Source: Desulfobacterales bacterium
GTDB lineage: Bacteria > Desulfobacterota > Desulfobacteria > Desulfobacterales > Desulfosalsimonadaceae
DNA length: 6,200 bases
Assembly: GCA_007135795.1 (NCBI GenBank)
Contig: SLIE01000163.1
Coordinates: 1 to 6,200 of the forward strand
Reading direction: 5' to 3'
Numbering within the stretch: the first letter of the stretch is position 1; the number at the start of each line of letters is the position of its first letter. Positions 1 through 4,739 of the stretch are shown one piece after another. The notes beneath the pieces were generated by a model. That model searched no databases and was not told where the DNA came from. It saw only the letters and a program-made list of their open reading frames with translations. A program made the position numbers and the translations under genes.

Positions 1-509
1 CCTATGGTTCAAAGGAAATGGATGCCGCAAACCTGCGTCTGGCCCTGGTCGAGTTCCTTCCCCCAACGGATTGGCGGATACAGGGGACCGTGAACAAGAC
101 TATGGAAGCGCTCATGGATGGATGCCTCATGCGCCGCTATGTCGCTGATGACGGTCTTCCGGGCGAGGAAGGGGCATTCGGCCTCTGCACCTTCTGGCTG
201 GTCGATGTGCTGGCCCTTTCCAACCGCACTGACGAGGCGGAACATATTTTTAACAAGATGGTCACATATGCCAATCACCTGGGACTTTTCTCCGAGCAGA
301 TCGATCCGGAAACAGGGGCGTTTCTGGTTAATTACCCCCAGGCTTTCACGCATATCGGCCTGATCAACAGCACGCTTTACCTTGCATATGCGAAAGGGCT
401 GGATATTCCGGAACACGGCCCTATCGGGACTCCGGAACACAGGGAAAACCGGACCGGACGTTTGCCCGGAGGCGGCCCGAAGCATGAAAACGAAAAGGAG
501 CGCCAATGA
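1..509 (+). CDS. Glycoside hydrolase family 15 protein (glucoamylase/trehalase-like), C-terminal part
   Basis: This is the 3' end of a gene that enters from the left edge; the first whole codon is at position 3. The visible 168 residues match the end of the (alpha/alpha)6-barrel of bacterial GH15 enzymes, which release glucose from alpha-glucans or split trehalose. The fragment opens with YGSKEMDAANLRLALVEFLP, the usual 'YGS..LDA..L.LP..GFLP' block. Next come GEEGAFGLCTFWLVDVL and FSEQIDPETG...NYPQAFTHIGLINS. The Glu of FSEQ (codon 294-296) aligns with the catalytic base of fungal glucoamylase (Glu400 in its SEQYD motif). The ATG at position 18 is internal to the conserved block and is not the start. 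The last ~30 residues are a polar tail outside the conserved domain. The stop overlaps the next start (ATGA, 506-509), placing it first of the visible operon genes. Glucoamylase and trehalase activity cannot be told apart from this piece. Confidence 0.9.
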   Translation, partial: YGSKEMDAANLRLALVEFLPPTDWRIQGTVNKTMEALMDGCLMRRYVADDGLPGEEGAFGLCTFWLVDVLALSNRTDEAEHIFNKMVTYANHLGLFSEQIDPETGAFLVNYPQAFTHIGLINSTLYLAYAKGLDIPEHGPIGTPEHRENRTGRLPGGGPKHENEKERQ

Positions 510-1126
510 AGATCATCGATATATCCATGGAAATACGCCCGGACATGATCGTTTACCCGGGGAACCCGACTCCCCGTATCGAACAGTACCAGACGGTGGA
601 AGAAGCGGGTGTAAACGAGTCGACCCTGATCCTGGGAAGTCATACCGGAACCCATGTCGACTGCCGGCTGCACATTGAAACAGGTGGCGGCAGTGTTGCG
701 GATCTTCCCCTGGAAACGCTTTATGGCCCTTGCGTTGTGCTTGATATGACCGGATATGGCCAGAAAATCACCAGTGATCATCTCCGGGAGCAAGACATTC
801 CAGAGGGGATGATTGTGCTGCTCAAGACAGAAAATTCCCTGAAAGGGTACGATCACTTTCGCGAGGATTACGCCCATTTGTCGGAAGACGGGGCCACCTA
901 CCTGGTGGAACGCAAGGCGAAGACCCTGGGCGTGGATTACCTGAGTGTGGAACCTTTTCAGAACGGCGACAGCAATCACGATATTCTCATCAATGCCATG
1001 ACCGTTTTCGAGGGGCTCGATTTGAGAGGCGTTCCTGCCGGGCGGTACACGTTTGCCGGCCTGCCGCTCCGAATCGAAACCGATGGGGCGCCATCCAGGG
1101 CAATTCTGATTCAGGAGGACGCATGA
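506..1126 (+). CDS. Cyclase family protein (kynurenine formamidase-like metal hydrolase)
   Basis: This 206-residue protein has the usual length for the cyclase/KynB family (PF04199), soluble metal-dependent hydrolases that open amide, ester or lactone bonds. The metal-site motif HxGTHxDxPxH appears as HTGTHVDCRLH, with His46, His50, Asp52 and His56. The proline that normally precedes the last His by two residues is Arg54. The second active-site block is also present: His158 in NHDILIN and Glu169 in TVFEGLDL, followed by the family ending YTFAGLPLRI and DGAPSRAILI. The start is set by AAGGAG at 495-500, five bases before the ATG, and by the ATGA overlap with the glycosidase. The next gene also starts by ATGA overlap. 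True substrate unknown: KynB proper cleaves N-formylkynurenine, but this gene sits among carbohydrate genes with no tryptophan genes visible, so hydrolysis of a sugar-derived lactone is a reasonable inference. A broken copy of its 3' third lies at 4468-4651 on the opposite strand. Confidence 0.9.
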   Translation: MKIIDISMEIRPDMIVYPGNPTPRIEQYQTVEEAGVNESTLILGSHTGTHVDCRLHIETGGGSVADLPLETLYGPCVVLDMTGYGQKITSDHLREQDIPEGMIVLLKTENSLKGYDHFREDYAHLSEDGATYLVERKAKTLGVDYLSVEPFQNGDSNHDILINAMTVFEGLDLRGVPAGRYTFAGLPLRIETDGAPSRAILIQEDA

Positions 1127-2322
1127 GCAAGGAAATCGTCAACTGGTCCGGAAGCCTCCGCTTTACGCCCGGTACAATAGCGGCTCCGGCAAATGAGGAG
1201 GAGCTTTGCAGATTGGTACAACAGGGTGCGGCCGAGGGGAAGACGATACGCGTGCGAGGGGCCGGTCACTCCTCAACCCCGCTGGCGCAAACCACCGACA
1301 TTCTGATCTCCATGGAAAATTTCCATGGGGTCGTCTCCCGGGAGGAGAACATTATCACGATACGGTCCGGCATGATGCTAAAGGATGCCAACGAAGTTTT
1401 CCTCGAGCACGGCCTGGCCCTTGAAAACCTTGGAGACGTCGATCTTCAGGCACTTGTCGGGGCTGTCGGCACCGGGACCCACGGCACGGGCAGAAATCTT
1501 CGCATTCTTTCAGATCACCTGGTGGGTGGAAAACTGGTCAACGGTAAAGGGGAGTTGGTCGAGTTTTCACTGGGAACCGACCGCGACCTTACCCTGGCTG
1601 CCCGGGTAGCCCTCGGGTCTCTTGGCATTTTCACGCAACTTCGCCTCCGGCTTTATCCGGCATTCAAGCTGCACCGAAAGGAATGGTGCACCCATATCGA
1701 AGATTGCATGATCAACCTTGACCGGCTCATCGATACCAACCGGAATTTCGACTTTTACTGGTACCCCAGAAGCGACGAAGCCAAGCTCAGGACGCTCAAC
1801 CTTCCGGGCGAAGGTCCCGATGACATCCCTTTTGCGTGGTGCCAGAAGGAGAGGTTCGGCTGGAGCGGGGACGTGATCCCCCGGGAAAGGGATAACAAAT
1901 TCGACGAGATCGAATTCTGGCTTCCCATTGAAAACGGTCCGGACTGTTTCGAAGAAATTCGGCAAAGAATCAAGACTGTTCATCGGAAGAATGTTGGGTG
2001 GCGGGTTCTTTACCGCACGGTTGCCGCTGATGAAGCGTTTTTGTCCGGGGCCCACGGCAGGGCCACGGCCACGATCTCCATGCACCACAACGCCTCGCTT
2101 CCCCATGATGATTTTTTCAGGGATGTGGAACCGATCCTTCTCAAATACGGCGGTCGGCCTCACTGGGGGAAAAAGCACTACCGGGTGGTGTCCGATCTCA
2201 AGCTTCTATACCCGAAATGGGAGCGTTTCCACGAAATCCGGAGGGGTATGGACCCGGATGGCGTCTTTATGAACCCTTACCTGAAGGCCATTTTCGAGCA
2301 GGAGAAGGAGGGTGATCGATGA
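1123..2322 (+). CDS. FAD-binding oxidoreductase, L-gulonolactone/D-arabinono-lactone/alditol oxidase family
   Basis: This 399-residue protein belongs to the vanillyl-alcohol-oxidase flavoprotein superfamily. The N-terminal PCMH-type FAD domain (about 10-180) has RVRGAGHSSTPLAQ, where His49 sits at the position that covalently binds FAD in animal L-gulonolactone oxidase. It also has the pyrophosphate-binding hallmark VGTGTHGTG (115-123). The C-terminal half is ALO-type (PF04030) and carries the HWGK signature (347-350), near the flavin in relatives, plus an ending DPDGVFMNPYLK typical of the family. There is no signal peptide or membrane segment, so the enzyme is predicted to be cytoplasmic. 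Relatives oxidise aldonolactones, alditols or sugars using oxygen or another acceptor; the substrate here is not determined. The start follows AGGAGG at 1113-1118, four bases upstream, and overlaps the cyclase stop (ATGA), so the two products are probably made together. It is slightly shorter than many homologs, but both domains look whole. Confidence 0.9.
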   Translation: MSKEIVNWSGSLRFTPGTIAAPANEEELCRLVQQGAAEGKTIRVRGAGHSSTPLAQTTDILISMENFHGVVSREENIITIRSGMMLKDANEVFLEHGLALENLGDVDLQALVGAVGTGTHGTGRNLRILSDHLVGGKLVNGKGELVEFSLGTDRDLTLAARVALGSLGIFTQLRLRLYPAFKLHRKEWCTHIEDCMINLDRLIDTNRNFDFYWYPRSDEAKLRTLNLPGEGPDDIPFAWCQKERFGWSGDVIPRERDNKFDEIEFWLPIENGPDCFEEIRQRIKTVHRKNVGWRVLYRTVAADEAFLSGAHGRATATISMHHNASLPHDDFFRDVEPILLKYGGRPHWGKKHYRVVSDLKLLYPKWERFHEIRRGMDPDGVFMNPYLKAIFEQEKEGDR

Positions 2323-2693
2323 AACACATGGGGAGCAATACCTGGGCCTTTGCAGCGGGTCACATCCCTCTGAAAAGTACCGGTCCTGAACCTGAAAACA
2401 CCAGCCGGGATGAACTCTGTTTTCTCAATACCGGGCCCGGGGAGGCACAAGTTGACATCACCCTTTTCTACAACGACCAGGATCCTGTCGGCCCTTATCA
2501 GCTGAAAATTCCGGCAAGGCGGGTGAGACGCATTCGCATCAACGACCTGATCAACCCGGAAGCCCCACCGCTTGACAAGGACTATGGCGCCATTGTCGAA
2601 TCGAACCTTCCCATCCTGGTCCAGTTTGATCGGAAGGACACCAGCCAGGCGGAAAACAGCATCCTGACGACGACGGGGATCCCCCTGCAATGA
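2319..2693 (+). CDS. Sensory rhodopsin transducer family protein (ASRT, PF07100)
   Basis: This small soluble protein of 124 residues is clearly in the Anabaena sensory rhodopsin transducer family. It shares with the Nostoc protein an N-terminal NTWAFAAGHIP and GPEPE, then ELCFLNTGPGEAQVDITLFY, DPVGPYQLKIPARR, RIRINDL, DYGAIVESNLPILVQFDR and QAENSIL. The Nostoc protein is a beta-sandwich tetramer that binds sensory rhodopsin, but most family members occur without rhodopsin. The domain has been proposed to bind small molecules, sugars being favoured by gene context. Its place directly after a glycosidase, a hydrolase and a lactone-type oxidase supports a carbohydrate-linked role rather than light signalling; this is inference. 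The start is set by AAGGAGG (2305-2311), seven bases upstream, and by the ATGA overlap with the oxidase gene. Met4 is an alternative but poorer start. Its own stop overlaps a further small frame. Confidence 0.92.
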   Translation: MKHMGSNTWAFAAGHIPLKSTGPEPENTSRDELCFLNTGPGEAQVDITLFYNDQDPVGPYQLKIPARRVRRIRINDLINPEAPPLDKDYGAIVESNLPILVQFDRKDTSQAENSILTTTGIPLQ

Positions 2694-2800
2694 GTGACAA
2701 CAGATTTCCGGTAGAAGAACAAAAACAACAAAGAGAGTCGGTGGCCCCGCTTCCAACGGGTTGGGACAACCTAATCATTAACAATATGTATGGTTTATAG
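2690..2800 (+). CDS. Possible small protein of 36 residues, coupled to the ASRT gene
   Basis: A short frame starts inside the ASRT stop codon by the same ATGA overlap used at the three upstream gene junctions. It ends at TAG 2798-2800. The product begins MSDNRFPVEEQKQQRES and ends WDNLIINNMYGL: charged and glutamine-rich first, then hydrophobic, with no signal peptide or recognised domain. A GGGGA stretch (2675-2679) could serve as a weak ribosome site. It may be a true small gene, the surviving start of a gene whose body was lost in the degraded spacer that follows, or chance. The conserved overlap is the main argument for it. Confidence 0.35.
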   Translation: MSDNRFPVEEQKQQRESVAPLPTGWDNLIINNMYGL

Positions 2801-2818
2801 ATTCCATCATGGGAATGA

Positions 2819-3067
2819 AGGTCCGGTATTCCCTCAACCTTCCATATTGGTGTGCCACCGGATCCCGTAAACAGCCTTCGGGCAATTATCGACAGAAATC
2901 TTCGTCAGCGCGTCATTGAAGCGACTGAAAATTCCGAACCGCTTCAAATGACAAACGTTACCGGAACCGGCCATGAACACTGGGTGGATGAAGAAGCCGG
3001 GTATACCACACCTGAACAAAACGCCCTCATCCATTATCTTTTATCCCTGGAATTCGAAGACCAGTAA
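2819..3067 (+). pseudogene. C-terminal gene remnant, possibly from a cytochrome-c-like protein
   Basis: The frame is open from just after a TGA at 2816-2818 to TAA 3065-3067. It lacks a credible start: the only early candidate is GTG 2852, without a ribosome site, and the coding-like text begins before it with SGIPSTFHIGVPPDPVNS. Codon use resembles the neighbouring real genes, so I treat it as genuine former coding sequence. The end, VTGTGHEHWVDEEAGYTTPE followed by QNALIHYLLSLE, resembles the last helix of c-type cytochrome domains (pattern TGHEFGTDLS.EDK..LIEYLKTL, seen in RoxA-like dihaem proteins). No CXXCH haem motif is present in the piece. Family assignment is tentative; the reading as a 5'-truncated relic is somewhat firmer. 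A short live gene starting at GTG 2852 (71 residues) is the alternative. Confidence 0.4.
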
Positions 3068-3385
3068 ACGGTTCTTACTTTTCAGCGCCGACATTACCAG
3101 GGCGACTGCACGCAAATCCGTCAAAATTTTACGTACACCTAAACACCCTGCATTCTTCAGAATTGTGCAAGCCTCGAACTTGAGCTTTTTACAAAGCCAT
3201 TTGATCGCGACTTTTAACGATGCCATCAGGATTGATATGCCTGAAAGTTGACGTTTGTAAAGGAAATGGCACTTGGTTATTATTTAATTCAAGGGGGTGT
3301 TGCATCGTTCGTCAGCGACAAAGAACCCGGGCAAAAATCGTAATCGATTTCGTCTTTACAACAAACAGCAAAGTTGGAATAAACC
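3068..3385. other. Noncoding spacer with an imperfect direct repeat and short palindrome
   Basis: No convincing gene is present. Minus-strand and plus-strand frames of 60-90 codons exist, but none has a ribosome site or recognisable protein. An imperfect direct repeat is visible: gctttttacaaagccat, then ttgat (3184-3205), against acttttaacgatgccat, then caggattgat (3210-3236). A related inverted piece, gacgtttgtaaag, lies near 3249-3261. The sequence aaatcgTAATcgattt at 3335-3350 is a 6-base inverted repeat with a 4-base centre, about 36 bases before the next gene; it could be an operator but is short enough to be chance. Confidence 0.5.
3255..3283 (+). promoter_or_regulatory. Candidate sigma-70 promoter for the phospholipase-D-type gene
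   Basis: TTGTAA (3255-3260) matches four of six bases of the -35 consensus, and TATTAT (3278-3283) matches five of six of the -10. They are separated by exactly 17 bases, and A/T-rich sequence follows. Transcription would begin near 3290 and leave a leader of about 95 bases before the ATG at 3386. The upstream operon ends several hundred bases earlier, so the downstream gene needs its own promoter. This is a pattern match only. Confidence 0.35.
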
Positions 3386-4453
3386 ATGGATTTGGAATTC
3401 CAAATCACCCAAAACAATGCCGACTTTTATGACTGGTTGCTCAACGACATAAACCGGGCGCAAAAATCAATCTGCATAGAGACATTCATTTACATCAATG
3501 ATGAAATCGGCAGGAAGATCCGGGAAGCGCTCACACAAAAGGCACTGGAAGGGTTAAAAGTGTTTGTACTCGTCGACAGTGCAGGCTCTTTTAATCTTCC
3601 CAATAATTTCTTTGCGCCTTTGGCCGCTGCGGGGGGAGAAATCAAGTTTTTTCGAAGTTTTAAGTTTTTTTTCCGCTTCCTTGAAAAGATAAATCACAGG
3701 GATCACCAGAAATTATTCATTATCGACAATGAGATTACCTATATTTCCTCGGCCAATATAATGGAGAAAAGTCTTGAATGGCGTGAGCTGACGATTCGGA
3801 TCCGAAATGCTTCCGAAGGGGCGGCATTTAGCCGTATCTTCAGGGAAAATTTTGAAATTGCCGACAGTCACCGGATCGATGGAAAGCTTACCCATCATAT
3901 TCATACCCCTGCGTTTGATATCCTCCGGGATATTCCACTGCACCTTAAAACCCCCGTACGGGAAAAGACCTTTAAACTCATTGAAAACGCCCGGGAAGAG
4001 ATTTACCTGGAAACCCCGTACCTGATCAACGACTGGTCCATGCGCAAACGATTGAACGAAGCAAAACGACGGGGTGTCAGAATCACCATTGTTGGGCCCC
4101 TGAAAGCGGATTACTGGGTGGTGGATATACTGAACAAGAAATACATGGCAAAATTTTTGAAAATGGGAATCGATGTCCGGATGTTTACATCCCGGTTTCT
4201 TCATTCCAAACTGCTGATCGTCGATGGTGGCGTTTTCATGACAGGGTCTTCCAACTGGGACTACCGGGGGTTTTTAATCCAGTTTGAACTGATGATCATG
4301 GGGAATTGCCCACCGCTACTGCACGCCTTGAAAGACCATGCCAGGCAGAGTGTCGAGGGAAGCCGCCCGTTCACCGACAGAGAACATAAACGGCGCTCCA
4401 TTATTCAGAAACTGATGGGAAAGCTGCTGATTCCGATAGAGAAGTTTTTTTAG
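3386..4453 (+). CDS. Phospholipase D-like domain protein, cardiolipin synthase type
   Basis: This 355-residue protein has two HKD catalytic motifs, the signature of the phospholipase D superfamily. The first is HQKLFIID (His107, Lys109, Asp114) followed by SSANI. The second is HSKLLIVD (His273, Lys275, Asp280) followed by GSSNWDYRGF (287-296) and Glu301. This arrangement matches bacterial cardiolipin synthases, which transfer a phosphatidyl group between phospholipids. The two N-terminal membrane helices of ClsA-type enzymes are absent, so it is closer in plan to ClsB/YbhO or ClsC. A basic and aromatic stretch, FFRSFKFFFRFLEK (88-101), just before the first motif could contact the membrane. 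The start is forced: TAA lies one codon upstream of the ATG, although only a weak GGA ribosome site is visible. No partner gene adjoins it, so it looks monocistronic. Another phospholipid transferase or hydrolase activity is possible; the superfamily call is secure. Confidence 0.88.
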   Translation: MDLEFQITQNNADFYDWLLNDINRAQKSICIETFIYINDEIGRKIREALTQKALEGLKVFVLVDSAGSFNLPNNFFAPLAAAGGEIKFFRSFKFFFRFLEKINHRDHQKLFIIDNEITYISSANIMEKSLEWRELTIRIRNASEGAAFSRIFRENFEIADSHRIDGKLTHHIHTPAFDILRDIPLHLKTPVREKTFKLIENAREEIYLETPYLINDWSMRKRLNEAKRRGVRITIVGPLKADYWVVDILNKKYMAKFLKMGIDVRMFTSRFLHSKLLIVDGGVFMTGSSNWDYRGFLIQFELMIMGNCPPLLHALKDHARQSVEGSRPFTDREHKRRSIIQKLMGKLLIPIEKFF

Positions 4454-4467
4454 GTTCCCCCCTCTCC

Positions 4468-4651
4468 TCAGGTATTGATTAAGATAGCCCTGGCCGGTGC
4501 GCCATCCGCATCGATCCGCAGCGGCAACCCGGCAAGGGTATACCTATCGGCAGGAACGCCTCTCAGATCGAGCCCTTCGAAAACGGTCATGGCATTGATG
4601 AGAATATCATGATTGCTGTCCCCCGTTTTGAAAAGGTTCCACACTCAGGTA
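4468..4651 (-). pseudogene. Truncated, frameshifted copy of the 3' third of a cyclase-family gene
   Basis: Read on the minus strand, this aligns with 938-1126 of the cyclase gene. It begins YLSVEPFQNG, then after a one-base shift continues DSNHDILINAMTVFEGLDLR, followed by GVPADRYTLAGLPLRI and DGAPARAILINT, stop TGA (4468-4470). By hand alignment about 30 of 179 positions differ (~83% identity). Most changes are silent or conservative, such as GAG/GAA, CAC/CAT and TTG/CTG. One extra G in the run where the intact gene reads AACGGCGAC breaks the frame. The sequence encoding the first metal motif is absent, and homology stops at 4651, where a palindrome starts. After the stop there is no trace of the oxidase gene that follows the intact copy. 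The silent-biased divergence implies a paralog that once made protein and later decayed, not a fresh duplication. It cannot encode an active enzyme. Confidence 0.88.
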
Positions 4652-4680
4652 CAGGGGGGCGAACACAAGTTTCGCCCCTG
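4652..4680. repeat. Palindromic hairpin element between convergent genes
   Basis: The sequence ggggcgaa (4656-4663), a 7-base loop cacaagt, and ttcgcccc (4671-4678) form a perfect 8-base-pair GC-rich stem. The outer bases cagg..cctg nearly extend it, allowing for two extra Gs. It sits at the exact end of the cyclase remnant and downstream of the stop of the minus-strand gene. No T-run follows on either strand, so it is not a standard intrinsic terminator, though it could still stabilise a 3' end. From memory, stems of the GGGGCGAAC...GTTCGCCCC kind occur as dispersed repeats in several environmental bacterial genomes; I cannot confirm that here. Confidence 0.55.
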
Positions 4681-4739
4681 CGATATGAATACGGTTTCCC
4701 CATTAATAATAAAATCTGGATATAACGCTCATCCAAGTT

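Noticed and set aside
377..979. Minus-strand frame of 200 codons opposite the cyclase gene
   Set aside because: It is antisense to a gene with clear family motifs, has no recognisable protein features, and is explained as a shadow of the coding bias.
1567..2178. Minus-strand frame of 203 codons opposite the FAD oxidase gene
   Set aside because: The plus strand encodes conserved oxidase sequence throughout; the antisense product has no motif or domain I recognise.
2801..2833. Short inverted repeats attcc/gggaat/attccc after the operon as a terminator
   Set aside because: Stems of five to six bases with no following T-run; not supportable as an intrinsic terminator.
3041..3226. Minus-strand frame of 61 codons in the spacer (MASLKVAIKWLC...)
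   Set aside because: It overlaps the repeat-like region, has no ribosome site and no recognised family, and overlaps the remnant on the other strand.
3267..3281. TGGCAC resembling a sigma-54 -24 element
   Set aside because: The required GC of the -12 element is missing at the correct spacing (tt is found instead).
4443..4453. T-run at the end of the phospholipase-D gene as a terminator
   Set aside because: The T-run is inside the final Phe codons and stop, and no stable stem precedes it.
4661..4678. Palindrome as an intrinsic terminator of the minus-strand gene
   Set aside because: The stem is good, but no U-tract follows in either direction, so it is kept as a repeat element only.
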